64,000 nt of DNA, from positions 2,631,685 through 2,695,684 of the forward strand of contig NC_049986.1 of assembly GCF_000003815.2 (NCBI RefSeq). The letters run 5' to 3'. The notes under the pieces were generated by a model. The model was not told the DNA's origin, searched no databases, and was given only the letters and a program-made list of their open reading frames with translations. Below, in pieces: positions 27,001 through 36,940 of the stretch (position 1 is the stretch's first letter; the number at the start of each line of letters is the position of its first letter). The stretch comes from Branchiostoma floridae. Its lineage: Eukaryota; Chordata; Leptocardii; Amphioxiformes; Branchiostomatidae. The translations under genes were made by a program, and so were the position numbers.

Positions 27001-30000
27001 GCAAGATTGTCAATTATTGTCAAAGTTTTTATCTAAAGCATTAAAACAATGAGATAGGGACAAAAAAAGGGTTCAACAGTAACTGTTGTTTTTTGTTTTG
27101 TTTAAATATGTCACATAACAGTTAAATTGTAACCGTGACAGTAAGGCTTTCCGAGAAGGGATCTGATGTGTGACGTTTTTGTGAGCTGGTGTGCGTGTTA
27201 ATGTTTTACTGGAACCTTCTATATAGGATTCAAACACATGTGGGGTTCTGTGTTATCCTTAATTGGTCACCTTCAGGTGATACGTGCATCTAACAAGTAA
27301 CATGACATCCAGGGCTCGAAATACCACCTTCATATGCAGGTTTGTGCAGGTGAAATTGGAGCTGTGCAGGTATTTCTGGTGTCCACCTGCACCTAACCTG
27401 CACTGGTCCATGTACTGGGTTTATACAATGTCATACATCTCCTATGATGTAGGTGTATGTGGATTGTTATTAGCATTGACTGTTACCATCTATAAAGTAT
27501 AAAGAACAAAAAGCAATGGTTCCTCAACAATTTTAGTATATCCATACTTCCTAAATCCAGAGTGGTGCAGGTAAAACTTGTCTGGTGCAGGTAATTTTCA
27601 ATGTTACCTGCACCAGTGCATGTATGCAGAAAAAAGTATTTCGGGCCCTGTATGTCAGAAGGGCGTTTTATAAGTCACCTAAAAGGTCATGCACAATTTG
27701 GGCCTTTGACACCCTCGCAGGTAATTGCAGAAGGTCATGCCTAGTCTGCATCACCTGAGCCCTCGGGCTGTAGAATTCACCTTCAGTATCAATGGTTCTT
27801 TTCATCCCAAGGATTCTTCAGTCACGCAGTCATGCTGTGCCTGCAGCATGTGACAACCCCATCACTTCCACCTCAGCTAACAAATAGATAGTTTTCTTCA
27901 TCTTGATTCATAAATCAACAGTGCCCCCTCCCCCAAAAAAACATATTGATGTCATTTATCCCCAAGTCATGGTTGCAAAGTTCTTGAAAGCTGGTCACAA
28001 TTTGATGAAGAGATAGACAACAACCAAAGCATGTGGCCTACTGCACGTAAACACAGGCAGATAATACCTGTTTGAGCAAGACCATGACCGCACCCTATGA
28101 TCTGGGCTTTGAGCCACAAGTCCTGTATTTCTTGCCCAAACAGATAGGTGGCAAACTTCTGCTTTGTTCATATCTTATTACATGTAATGAAAGGCTCAAA
28201 TTGGCCTGCAGATCGCTTTTCCACATCATTACCCATTCTTCTAAGCAGTACCACTTTCGGCTGTTTGAAAGACAGGGTTTAGATCGTGATGATATTTTCA
28301 CACTGTTGCTTTTTGTTGAAATTGAAATTGCTTGTCTGATCTAACAAGTCTTCTTTTATTCTTCCAGCCATTAGGGAAGATGGGATGCCCGGAGGAAGGA
28401 ACAAAAGCATCGGACCTGTGGAGGTATGGAACTTGCTCGCTCGCTCGCTCACTCACTCACTCACTCACTCACTCACTCACTCACTCACTCACTCACTCAC
28501 TCACTCACTCACTCACTCACTCACTCACTCACTCACTCACTCACTCACTCACTCACTCACTCACTCACTCACTCACTCACTCACTCATTATCCATTGTCT
28601 AGCCTTCACACCACGCCTCCATGCGGGTCTGTCCAGTGGGTCGATTCGTTAGACCGCACACCTTGATGTCCCTCCTAACACACTGCATCCAAGTTTTTCT
28701 CGGTCTCCCACGACCCCTCGGAACATGCGCACTGAGAGCCCCCTGAGAGCTGTAACAGGAATTCCAGCCATAGATACTGCCCATACGATGTCTCATCATT
28801 ACTTAGCTAGTATGACATGCCATGCATTGTAATGTACCTAATGTCTATTGCTATCCTTACTTGTGTGAGACAATGGTAAAAGGTCCTACAATGTTATCTA
28901 TGCATGTGGACAGGCTTTGATGTTGGTGTACAAGTTGGTTTCACATAAGGTTTGTGGAGTGCATTTCTGACCTTTTTCTTTCTTCCTGTCCTTCCAGATA
29001 TCAGAGGAAGAGATAGAAAGGATCATGTCAGGCAAGGAGTTTGAAGAAGAAGAGCAACAAGAAGCAAGCTCGACCACAAATGCAGATGGCTCACTATCAT
29101 TCTCCACCCAGGCGAATGGCATGGGCGGCATACAAGGTCTAAACGGGGTGGGGGGGCTGGACCTCTCCTCCCTTAACTACGGTTCCCTCAGCCAGGGAGT
29201 TTTGGCAGACAAATCTCAGGGCAGTAATACATATATGCCAGGGCTCCCTAGCTATGGGAACGCGCACAGCATGGCAATCCCCACCAGCATGGGACACTTG
29301 GACCCGCAGTCGGCCACGCTACTGGACCAACTCCTCCGCGCCGAGGACTTTGACCCCCTGCACACCCACATCATGGTGGAGGACGATTACGAGGTCTCCA
29401 AGCACGAGCTGTTCTGCCTGCTGTGCAAGATTGCCGACGAGATGCTGTTCAGGCAGATCACCTGGATCAAAAAGCTGCCATTCCTGTCTGAGATCTCCAT
29501 ATCTGACCTGTCCACACTGCTGACTAACACATGGCACGAGGTGGGTACAGCTGTGTCTGCTGTCTGTGGTACAGCACTTCAGAATGAAATATGGTATCAT
29601 ATTCGAGGGACAAATCATAGTACGATGCTTATCTATCTTCCGTCACAAAGGTATACACGAGTCTAATTTTCAATGACCACTGTTGCCTTCTTCAGGATCA
29701 ATACTGATGACTGGTCACTTCAGAATCAGTTTTGATCCTGAAGAAGGCGACAGTTGTTGAAAATTTTATCTGTGTGTACTTTTGGTTTGGAAGAAAGTTT
29801 AGCAACATACTATGTTTACTACCAACACAGATGAGATTCCATGATAAGGGACAAATCAATGCATGCTGGTTATGTAACGTTTTGTCCCACTATCCCCTGC
29901 TCATTGCCTTGAAGCAGTTTTATCTCCAAACAGTATCCAATTCTAGATCAAAATTCAGTACTGCAAGGATATGGAACTTGAGTTAGTTTCCCAGTGTTTT

Positions 30001-31607
30001 CAGGAAGATTTGCCATTCATCGTGTGGCCTTTAATCTGCATATTATTAACTGGTTATCTGGGTTACATTTTGTGCTAACCTTGTATACAGTCAAGCCTGT
30101 ATTAGTGGCCACTTTTGCATAGCGACCACCTGGCCTTTGCGGCCACTTTGGATTTCCAGTCCTGCAGATACAGAAATGTCATCATGCCGTATGTTATCCT
30201 GTGCTGATTTTAAGATTGTAGTTTAGAGAGAGTTCCGGAAAGAGTCATTTTGGCAGTAGTGGAAGGTACGCATGCCTTAAACGTTAGAGCGCAAGTCTTA
30301 ATCGCTTACCAAAATTCCGCATAGCAATACCAATCATTTTCGGTAGATTTGACACTGGCAGGGTCAGCTGAATTTTGAGACAATCAGGACAATGTTACCT
30401 GGTGAAAAAGATAAGTGGGTACTGAAATCAATTGTAACTTGTTGCTCGTGGTCAATTGATCAGCGTTTTCTCTATAATGGCCACCTGGATATATAGTGGC
30501 CACATTCTCCAGTCCTTTGAGTGGCCGCTATAGACAGGTTTGACTGTACATGTACCTTCTAATCTTAGTTCTTTATACATTATACAGTTCTAATATGCAT
30601 ATTGTATTCCCTCTGTCCCTGTGCAGATATCCTTCCTGTCTGCCCTGTGTGTTCACAAGCCCCAGCTGTTCGGAGAGTTCGGCAGCATCATCCTCAAGTA
30701 CCAGCCAACCAATGAGGAGCTGGAACAGTTCTCGGACGACGGGATGGAAATCGTGGAGCGGACCATGTACCTCTCAGGGAAACTTCACCAGATGAAAATC
30801 ACCAAAGAAGAGTTTGTCTGTATGAAGGTCATCAATTTCTTGAACCAAGGTGAGGTGATGTTTATGTTACACATTTTACCAAAAATGCACAGTGTTGAAG
30901 TTTTCTCCTTGTTGTATATCTATTACTCGAGATACTGTAATGTAGCTTTTACCATCTAGAAAACTTCAGAAAATACATTTCTTATAGAACTGTAAAACCA
31001 GCTTATCATTAAGAATGCCATATTCGACGAAAAACTCACCCTTCAAGTAAAAAAAGTAGAAACATAACATCAATAGACCACACTTTTTTTTTACCTTTTC
31101 GCATATTTGTGCCTAAATTTGTGTTCCCTTGCAATCAACCTTCTGGTTAAATAAAGCTTATAAGGAATGTTGTTCAGCAGTCCAAATTTGCCTACCAAAC
31201 ATGTCCTGTTTCAACTTTGGGTGAAGGTGGCAGCATTTTATTCCTACATGTTCTTTGCAAGAAGTTTGGAAACGAGAAAAAGATACCCTTTGTGGTTTAC
31301 TTCCCATGTCCCTCATTAATGGAGATTTTTTTTTCTGGACATTCTAGATGTGAAGAACCTCAGAGATGCGGAGTTGATAGAGAGCGTGAACAAGCGGTTC
31401 TGGTACGCCTGCCAAGACTACATCGAGGCGCAGTACCCGCACCAGCCCACCCGTTTCCGCGAGCTGATGATGTGCCTGCCCGAGATCCGCTACGTCACCA
31501 GCAAGATCCTGGACATCCCCATTGAGCACCTCCCCCTCCTCTTCAAGGCAATCATGCACAGCTGCAAAGTCAACTCTGGACACCCCTCCATATGTGTGTC
31601 GGCATGA
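11978..31607 (+). CDS. NR6A1: NR6A1 / germ cell nuclear factor (GCNF), orphan nuclear receptor, 7 coding exons
   Basis: Proposed join: 11978-12068, 15872-15919, 21752-21988, 28368-28423, 28998-29540, 30627-30849, 31348-31607. The pieces total 1458 nt (485 codons plus stop), close to the roughly 480 residues of vertebrate NR6A1. All introns are GT...AG and phases agree (1,1,1,0,0,1). The DNA-binding domain (about residues 57-125) has eight zinc-ligating cysteines (57, 60, 74, 77, 93, 99, 109, 112) and P-box CEGCK. It is followed by the GCNF-type extension with [11 protein letters not shown], then a hinge with [12 protein letters not shown] and a ligand-binding domain (about 230-480) ending in [10 protein letters not shown] and [13 protein letters not shown]. 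The family acts in the nucleus as a ligand-independent repressor on direct repeats with no spacer (DR0) and silences pluripotency and germ-line genes in vertebrates; that role is known for the family, not shown here. The DNA-binding domain and later exons are secure; the first two exons rest on splice phase and start context only. Confidence 0.93.
12679..13089. repeat. Intron 1 copy of a ~400-bp dispersed repeat
   Basis: This stretch (from TTGAAAACTATATTTTG through GGCCACAGGCATGCGCTTGG to the end near TATCACCTGAGGGT) is repeated in the same orientation at about 16037-16425 with high identity, including a GC-rich core with many CACAC and ACGC motifs. Apparent short open frames in both copies are by-products. 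Confidence 0.75.
13945..14290. repeat. Dispersed repeat, copy B, with a 20-bp tandem array
   Basis: The first part resembles 5065-5275. At 14194-14266 a unit AGATTTCTGTCCCAACAAGA is repeated about 3.5 times in tandem. The region is in NR6A1 intron 1 and is noncoding. Confidence 0.5.
15458..15667. mobile_element. MITE with CTGTAAATGC termini (TA-type), copy 1
   Basis: The element starts CTGTAAATGCAG and ends TTTTACAG next to TA. It has GC-rich internal blocks such as TTTCGCGGTGG and CCACCGCAAAC. The copy at 19390-19596 is the same family in inverted orientation. Ends and flanking TA suggest a Tc1/mariner-like nonautonomous element; it sits 204 bp upstream of NR6A1 exon 2. Confidence 0.65.
15872..15919 (+). 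CDS. NR6A1: NR6A1 coding exon 2 (48-nt exon)
   Basis: A strong polypyrimidine tract and acceptor (TTTCTCTGCAG) precede a short reading frame [15 protein letters not shown], and the donor is GACA|GTAAGT. Entry and exit are both phase 1, and the split codon at the 3' end completes ATG with the next exon. This symmetric microexon could be skipped without changing frame. Confidence 0.65.
16037..16425. repeat. Intron 2 copy of the ~400-bp dispersed repeat
   Basis: It aligns with 12679-13089 over nearly its full length with a few substitutions and indels. Unique sequence on its two sides (15940-15998 and 16433-16490, both with CTTAACTCTTCTACA and AACATAGAGTTATGATTT) is itself duplicated, so the repeat lies between copies of a ~55-bp flank. 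Confidence 0.7.
16843..17172. other. Assembly gap (330 N)
   Basis: A run of N within NR6A1 intron 2. Nothing can be said about its content; predicted frames across it are meaningless. Confidence 1.
17312..17362. repeat. 17-bp tandem repeat, 3 copies
   Basis: The unit GATAAGAAATATTACAT occurs three times head to tail (first copy with one change). Small intronic minisatellite. Confidence 0.8.
19085..19387. mobile_element. Divergent copy of the CTGTAAATGC MITE family
   Basis: It begins CTGTAAATGCAGAAAATTTCG and contains ACCGCAAACTCAAAACCGCC before a terminal TTACAG. An interruption of unrelated sequence sits in the middle. It directly abuts, through a TA, the next copy at 19390. Confidence 0.45.
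19390..19596. mobile_element. MITE with CTGTAAATGC termini (TA-type), copy 2
   Basis: It starts CTGTAAATGCATTTAAG and ends CTACATTTACAG, with TA on both sides. The interior is the reverse complement of the 15458-15667 copy. A further degenerate piece with similar ends follows at about 19600-19806. Confidence 0.65.
19877..19974. mobile_element. 98-bp palindromic MITE with TTA target duplication
   Basis: The ends TACCCCCCTCACATTAGG and its reverse complement form a ~28-bp inverted repeat with one mismatch. TTA is present on both sides (19874-19876 and 19975-19977). A TTA duplication and short length fit a PIF/Harbinger-type MITE; the assignment is by termini only. Confidence 0.7.
21053..21156. 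repeat. Short dispersed repeat, copy 2
   Basis: Same sequence as 6277-6371 (AGCCTGATTAAATC to ACACAGACTA) with an extra few bases internally. Located in NR6A1 intron 2. Confidence 0.6.
21752..21988 (+). CDS. NR6A1: NR6A1 coding exon 3: DNA-binding domain
   Basis: Acceptor TGTTTTCAG and donor AAAAG|GTAAG bound 237 nt. It encodes both zinc fingers: [14 protein letters not shown], then [16 protein letters not shown], then [19 protein letters not shown] and LQMGMNRK. The P-box and the second-finger sequence match the NR6A subfamily rather than other receptors. The exon is clearly GC-richer than the flanking introns. Confidence 0.96.
22803..22885. repeat. GT-rich microsatellite tract
   Basis: Interrupted GTGTGTG runs just downstream of NR6A1 exon 3. 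The open frames on both strands here are by-products of the repeat. Confidence 0.7.
23663..23678 (+). promoter_or_regulatory. Candidate DR4 nuclear-receptor half-site pair
   Basis: Two perfect AGGTCA half-sites (23663-23668 and 23673-23678) are separated by 4 bases in NR6A1 intron 3, each preceded by CA as in extended half-sites. DR4 elements are typical of TR/LXR-class heterodimers, whereas NR6A1 itself prefers DR0. A chance match in a long intron cannot be excluded. Confidence 0.25.
23986..24809. mobile_element. Nonautonomous DNA element, copy 1 (pair of 57136-58020)
   Basis: About 820 bp align with 57136-58020 through landmarks such as CACACCGC-GAATTG, CATCCTCTGTTGTTCC, GCAACGGTTCTTCACAC and GCTGTTGAATCATGC. 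Imperfect inverted termini (ATTACCGTAGTACTGCC versus GGTGGTATTAATGTAAT) match the better termini of the second copy. No coding frame is shared. Confidence 0.6.
25225..25286. repeat. 31-bp tandem duplication
   Basis: The unit containing GATTATTTCCCCATAAAAAT is present twice head to tail, identical. Noncoding, NR6A1 intron 3. Confidence 0.8.
25666..25917 (+). pseudogene. Possible transposase C-terminal fragment
   Basis: An 84-codon frame contains [20 protein letters not shown] followed by KKTRTTIQ, reminiscent of the C-terminal cysteine-rich region of piggyBac-like transposases. Later cysteines expected in a complete zinc-binding region are missing or scrambled, and no upstream catalytic part is visible. 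It is at best a short degraded relic. Confidence 0.25.
25928..26145. mobile_element. MITE with GTTCACCTTTAT termini
   Basis: Inverted ends of about 45 bp (AGTTCACCTTTATTCGC, GGGTAACCTATATCCGTT) face each other across a ~130-bp interior that itself has inverted GCAATTTGAAAC-like blocks. Related copies: 41106-41241 (one end only) and 37414-38047 (split by a hAT-like element). Confidence 0.7.
28368..28423 (+). CDS. NR6A1: NR6A1 coding exon 4: C-terminal extension of the DBD
   Basis: Acceptor CTTCCAG and donor GAG|GTATGG bound 56 nt encoding the A-box-like extension [18 protein letters not shown]. In the family this segment contacts DNA and specifies DR0 or extended half-site binding. A long CTCA microsatellite begins 10 nt after the exon. 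Confidence 0.93.
28434..28587. repeat. Long (CTCA)n microsatellite next to NR6A1 exon 4 donor
   Basis: Three CTCG units lead into about 35 CTCA tetranucleotide units, starting 10 nt past the 5' splice site at 28424. The repeat reads as THSL-rich or related peptides in several frames, none real. Confidence 0.97.
28599..28799 (-). pseudogene. LINE reverse-transcriptase C-terminal relic
   Basis: The minus strand encodes [20 protein letters not shown] followed by a GLT...W pattern, the familiar end of many non-LTR retrotransposon ORF2 proteins (GRPRKTW...D). Only about 60 codons remain. It lies in NR6A1 intron 4, immediately after the CTCA repeat. Confidence 0.6.
28998..29540 (+). CDS. NR6A1: NR6A1 coding exon 5: hinge and start of ligand-binding domain
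   Basis: Acceptor GTCCTTCCAG and donor CACGAG|GTGGGT bound 543 nt, phase 0 at both ends. It starts [19 protein letters not shown], continues through a Gly/Ser/Asn-rich, low-conservation linker, and enters the ligand-binding domain with [13 protein letters not shown] and [24 protein letters not shown]. The linker differs from vertebrate NR6A1 while both ends are conserved. Confidence 0.95.
29666..29767. mobile_element. ~100-bp foldback element
   Basis: Left arm ATTTTCAATGACCACTGTTG, CCTTCTTCAGGATCAA and right arm TTGATCCTGAAGAAGG, CGACAGTTGTTGAAAATTTT form a ~35-bp stem with few mismatches. It begins 125 bp downstream of the NR6A1 exon 5 donor, so it would form a hairpin in the pre-mRNA. Confidence 0.65.
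30088..30546. mobile_element. Tc1/mariner (Tigger-like) nonautonomous element
   Basis: Ends CAGTCAAGCCTGTATTAGTG and its near complement CTATAGACAGGTTTGACTG are flanked by TA on both sides. Inside each end GTGGCCAC motifs are repeated. Such CAGTCAA..CCTG ends with TA duplication are typical of Tigger-class MITEs; no transposase is present. NR6A1 intron 5, ending about 80 bp before exon 6. Confidence 0.7.
30627..30849 (+). CDS. NR6A1: NR6A1 coding exon 6: middle of ligand-binding domain
   Basis: Acceptor CCCTGTGCAG and donor ACCAAG|GTGAGG. It encodes [19 protein letters not shown], then a helix with [16 protein letters not shown] and the segment [14 protein letters not shown], typical of NR6A ligand-binding domains. 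Phase 0 entry, phase 1 exit. Confidence 0.94.
31348..31607 (+). CDS. NR6A1: NR6A1 coding exon 7: C-terminal ligand-binding domain and stop
   Basis: Acceptor ACATTCTAG opens [20 protein letters not shown], continues through [17 protein letters not shown] and [13 protein letters not shown], and ends in a short tail before TGA at 31605. A canonical acidic AF-2 core is not evident, as expected for this receptor subfamily. The 3' UTR presumably starts at 31608; I could not identify its polyadenylation signal. Confidence 0.95.
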
Positions 31608-34159
31608 CACGTCCGCCCTACAACACACACCCACGATCTTCAACACTTTCCAACCCACATGACCAACCTCTCTTGTACCAGAAGGGAGGGAGAGCTTGGT
31701 CATTGGTCAGTTTGAAATCTGGGCAGTTGGCAGGAGAAGGACATAATGTAGTAATCACCACTGTGACAGCACTGGTCGTCGACGACAACTGGACGGTTGC
31801 CATGACATTTAGAAGTTGCCATGACTGCTGCTTGTGCTTCTGGCAGTTGCTAAGGTGGGGCCAATATTTGGGGGTGTTGCCATAGTGACGGTAGTAATTT
31901 ATTTTGCCATGAAACGAAATCTGTAGTCTCACGAGTGCCAGTATAGAAAGGTTGTAGCGTGCCCACCAGTGCTGTCACAGTCTTGTTGACTTGTTTATTG
32001 CCATGGCATCACTGCTGCTGACTGGCGGGGGAAGGGGCCAATCAGAGTGCTCCGCACTCGTTCCTGTGGCAGTGTTGGGGGGGATTCTATCGTGGCATAT
32101 AGAGGGAGAGAAAAATCGCTGGGACTCGCCTTGCCATGCTCCTTTTCACACTATTTTTATAGCGGGTGTAATGTATTTTTCTGAGGCTGCTATGGAAGTC
32201 AGAAGAGAAGTTGTGGCCAGGCGAGCCCTGGTTGTTCTTTACTTTGCAATCATGAAACCGGAGAGATGCTATCAGCCAGGTTAAGTTGCTTGTACCAAAA
32301 ATGAACTCGAGGCATGGCTGAGCAGTCAGTCAAGCAGAGACCAATAGTTTAGAGACCCTGCCAAGACCTAGAATGTATGGGAAAATAAGCTGGAGCTGTT
32401 GAATAGAGCAGTCCCAATTGTTTTGCCTCTGGTTCGAGAATGGAAGCATTGATTGCTTGGCATGGGAAGGAGGGAGAATCAGGTTTGATAGATGCCTTTG
32501 CTTTAGTCAGCCCTGAGTTAATGCCATTACTGAAGAGAGAATTGTGTGGGCCAGTGTTGGGCAGGCAGTGTGAATATGTATTGTACCAAAGTCCCTACCC
32601 AGCACTGGTCTATACTCTGTGTCTCGAGCTTTATGGAGAGTAGAAGACTTGTGTTAAGTCCATCTTGCCCGCATAGCCTGTGGTGTAAGAGTGTAATCAT
32701 CAGTGATAAGAGATTTGATCATGAAGATATATTCAGAGAGTTTACTATGGGTGATACTGTGTTTAAAAAAAGAAGTGAAAATGTTTCTCAGGTAAAATTG
32801 CAAGTGCTGGAAATACATTGTAAATAGTGAGTCTATTCTATAGCACTTGGGAACTATGTACTGTATGATACCAGAGGCATTATTAGTCAGAATTTTTGTG
32901 TTATTGGCACCATGATAACAGCTTTGTCCTTTCTAACGATCTCGGTAATCAGGGTTTAGGACCGGTGGTTAGACTCATGATCCACTGAACTTTCAGGGTT
33001 TCAGGTGTTTCATTCTCTCAGGTTTCTTTAATTTGTAGCGGAATCTTTGTTGTAATGAAGGTCGGTTTGTGTAATAATCTGTAGACCTCATGGTGATCTA
33101 GCTTGTGTTTGATTCATTTCATAATTCTCAGGAAAACTCATGTTTTGATGCTAGTCTTTGGTAGTAGTCTTTTTTTCCTGTACTTATTCCTATTGCTGTT
33201 TTTTTCTTCTTCAATTATTATGGAGGTAGACTTGTGGGTGATATTTGATAAGGAGGTTGATTGGGTTAAGTCATTGCAGGTGCCGCCACTGTGATATTTG
33301 TGCTGCTGTTTATACCAAAGCTTTAGTAAGGTTTCTCCTGGAAAGGAAAGACATTTCATGCATGTACGGGACAAAAGGGGCAAGTCCTCAGGTTTTAAGA
33401 CTTTATGCTTTTGTGAAATTTGATTGGGAAGTGAACTTGCATTTGCAACCGCAGTCTCTGGGTATGCCCAATTGCTTCTGGCAGTGGTGAATGGCGGTAT
33501 GGCACAATTGTAAAACTACTCAAGAGAGGATTGTCCTACAATCAAATGTCCCTGGCAGACGGAAATGTCATAATGATCAGTGACGGTTAGTGTAGGGAAA
33601 ATGGAAAACCAAAGTCTTACTAAGTTGCAGTGGTTGGCACCTGGGTGTCTTCCCTTTGCAGTGGCTATGTGAAGTTGAGCTATTGTACCCAGGCATTAGG
33701 ACCTCATGATTGTGCTTTCAAAGTGGAGTAGCCTTTTTGAGCCTGCTTTTGTTGAAACATTTTATGTGTCGTAAAAAATTGTATCAGTCAGCAATTTAGG
33801 CTTATTATATCTTGCCATAATCATGAGGTTCATGTGTCTGTTTATGTGAAGGTATTATATAAGAATTGAATGTTGACAGATGGCATGTAGTGGGTGGCAA
33901 ATAAGGTGCAGAATGTAAACAATAACAACAACAATAATCCAGTGAGGTGTATCAGACCAATCACCTCGCAGATTGAAAACTTTGTATGCAAATCTTCTGG
34001 TGTGGCACAAAATTTGTATCTTTGCAAAGGTGTGCAATTCACTCAGCCTGAGTTGTGAGCTCAATTATTAGGGACAACAAACTGTAAAGCACTGTCTATC
34101 ATGCAGTGACAACTAATTTTTGAAAAACTTGACTTAGGATCAGTCCATAGTACTGGTGT

Positions 34160-34511
34160 TCAGTAGCCATTGTGAACACTATCTATTGTGAACACCATCT
34201 ACTGTTCAGTAGCCAACACCATCTACTGTTCAGTAGACATTGTGAACACCATCTACTGTTCAGTAACCAATGTGAACACCATCTACTGTTGAGTAACCAT
34301 TGTGAACACCATCTACTGTTCAGTAGCCAATGTGAACACTAGTTACTGTTCAGAAGCCAATGTGAACACTATCAACTGTTCAGAAGCCAATGTGAACACT
34401 AGCTACTGTTCAGTAGCCACTGTGAACACCATCTACTGTTCAGTAGCCAATGTGAACACTATCTACTGTTCAGAAGCCAATGTGAACACTATCTACTGTT
34501 CAGAAGCCATC
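34160..34511. repeat. 30-bp minisatellite, about 12 units
   Basis: The unit CAGTAGCCAATGTGAACACC followed by ATCTACTGTT repeats with small variation; early units carry deletions. Because 30 is a multiple of three, one frame reads as an open decapeptide repeat (NTIYCSVANV-like), but there is no start context or splice evidence for translation. Confidence 0.92.
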
Positions 34512-35121
34512 ATTAGCAGCAAGAATTGGGAATATGTTCATTGAATTGTTGTGAACACAACTCAGGTTGATACCATGGTTCAACCAACAGCACAAGATGC
34601 CGCTCTATGCAGCTGGGGTAAAATATATATAGCTCTACATGCCTCTGATCTATTAAAACAAAAAACTCAGGGACTTGGAAAACTCTACTTATGATATGTG
34701 TAGTTCACAGGGGTCTTCCCAGAGAGATCTCATTAATTATTGATCAAGTTGATTGGATGTATAATTAATGCTTCCTCTCAGTGATACATTCCTATAGTTG
34801 GGAAGGCACACCGATGTGTGGTGGTGTACTTTTTTACACCCTGTGACTACAAAATGTTTTTCTCTGCTCCCTTTGAACATTGCAATTGGCCCTGAACACC
34901 CCAATGCAAAAGGTTATGAATCAAAGTTATTTTCTATATTTACAGAATGTGTGTTAACAGTAAAGAGGGGGTCAGATAAAATTGCAGTGTAGAAAGGAAA
35001 CAGTAATGTTTGTGGGAACAGCTTTTGTTGTAGTAGACTTTCCCTCCTATACTTGTCTTGTGGTACAGTCCTTAGTAGGTATTGTATCAGTTATCAGAAT
35101 CGGGGTGTACCACGTGACAAA

Positions 35122-35417
35122 NNNNNNNNNNNNNNNNNNNNNNNNNNNNNNNNNNNNNNNNNNNNNNNNNNNNNNNNNNNNNNNNNNNNNNNNNNNNNNN
35201 NNNNNNNNNNNNNNNNNNNNNNNNNNNNNNNNNNNNNNNNNNNNNNNNNNNNNNNNNNNNNNNNNNNNNNNNNNNNNNNNNNNNNNNNNNNNNNNNNNNN
35301 NNNNNNNNNNNNNNNNNNNNNNNNNNNNNNNNNNNNNNNNNNNNNNNNNNNNNNNNNNNNNNNNNNNNNNNNNNNNNNNNNNNNNNNNNNNNNNNNNNNN
35401 NNNNNNNNNNNNNNNNN
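35122..35417. other. Assembly gap (296 N)
   Basis: A run of N between the two genes; content unknown. Confidence 1.
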
Positions 35418-36940
35418 ACAAGAATTTACTGTCATTGTAAACTTTAAATCTTTGGCATACTGTTGAAATTGTATTTGTACCTTATTACCAAAAGTACATA
35501 AACGAAACTCCTAAAATATTGAAAGGCTAAAAATAGATGGGCACATTTTTAATACCCATACCCATGGTTTTCATAAACAGGACATTGAAAGTACAATGTA
35601 GTGGTAATTTTACCATTGGTTTCCCCATCAGATGTATTATTATTATATATCCTAAGATTTCCAACATTGATATAAATGGTGTACGACATATTTGTACTAA
35701 TTGAATCCACATCAAATATATCTATATGTAATAAGTACCTTTAGGGTCTGTAGGTTGTTTCGGGGTAGTTTTTGACTTGGAAGCGTAGTAAATTATTGTG
35801 CAGTGCATGAGGCGTATGGTCATTGTGTACATATTTCAGTATATTTATTCAATGGTGTGGAGGTCTTAAGTCACAAGCAAACTTTGGGATCATAGTATTC
35901 ACTTGCAGCAAACAAGTCATAATGGATGCACTTTTTCTGTGTATTGCTAGGGGGAGTTCCTGCACACATGCAATGTTGCCATATCATTTCAAGGTCATGT
36001 ACCTGGACCAAAGCAGCCAAGATATTTGTACCAAAGGCAGTAACTGGCAGAACTATTTTTCTTGTACCCAGATCAGTTAGAGTCGATCGCACTCTATCGT
36101 GTTGGATGGAGGTCCAAATGTGTGCCCAGACCTCACTCTATCCCTAGTGATACACAGACTAAGGCAATCAGATTCATGTATCTTCCACAACAATGTTAGT
36201 CACTTGATGTTCAATACCAAATACTACAAAGGTCAAGGATTAGACTCAGGTATTGTCAAGTAACAATAACTTTTTTACTAGTAAGAAGGTAGCAGCTTTC
36301 TCCCAACACTTGAATGATGAACAAAAAAAAAGCACTTCTTTAACAGAAAGTTTCAAGTCATTTCATTCGACCGTATATTATATATATATGGAAATTATAA
36401 AATTGCACTGGCTACAAGGAAACTCTACCCTTTTTTAATCTTTGGAAAACATCCATCTCTTGACTGTGTTGGGAAAAGCATGCTCTATCTCCCTGTTACA
36501 AGCGCAACTCTCCACACATTCACAAATATGCAACAGGAATCTTTCCAGCTGACTTGTTAAGACTGCAGTTATGTCTGCAGCAGAACTATAAGGGGACCAG
36601 AACTATTGTGATACTCAGGGTATTTCTCTGGGCGTGGCTGTGGTCGGGGGTTGTACTACATACATGCTGCAGCACCACTTAAGGATTTACATACTGGACA
36701 TGAATACACCTGTACAACCTATTACCTCTATTTCCAAAGTTTGAGGCATGTTTATAATGTGGATCCACTGTTGCTCCTCGCTTCAATTGGAACAGAAATG
36801 TAGAGTAGTCAAGACTGGGGACCTCAGCCGGGGGACGGGATATCAATTCTGTGGTGATTGATTTCATTGGTTGGAATAAAAGTTGAAACCAACGGCCAGG
36901 AATTTGTCACTTGTGTCTCCTTGTGATGTATGGTAGAAAT

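Noticed and set aside
28434-28587. A CRISPR-like array
   Set aside because: Simple tetranucleotide repeat without spacers in a eukaryotic intron.
28332-28666. Open frames rich in THSL repeats
   Set aside because: They are translations of the CTCA microsatellite; the real exon here is 28368-28423 in another context.
29319-29618. Minus-strand frame opposite NR6A1 exon 5
   Set aside because: Shadow of the conserved plus-strand exon.
31344-31703. Minus-strand frame opposite NR6A1 exon 7
   Set aside because: Shadow of the conserved plus-strand exon.
34160-34511. A CRISPR-like or coding repeat array
   Set aside because: Contiguous 30-bp units without unique spacers; ordinary minisatellite.
34982-35466. 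Frames spanning the second N run
   Set aside because: Gap-derived, no support.
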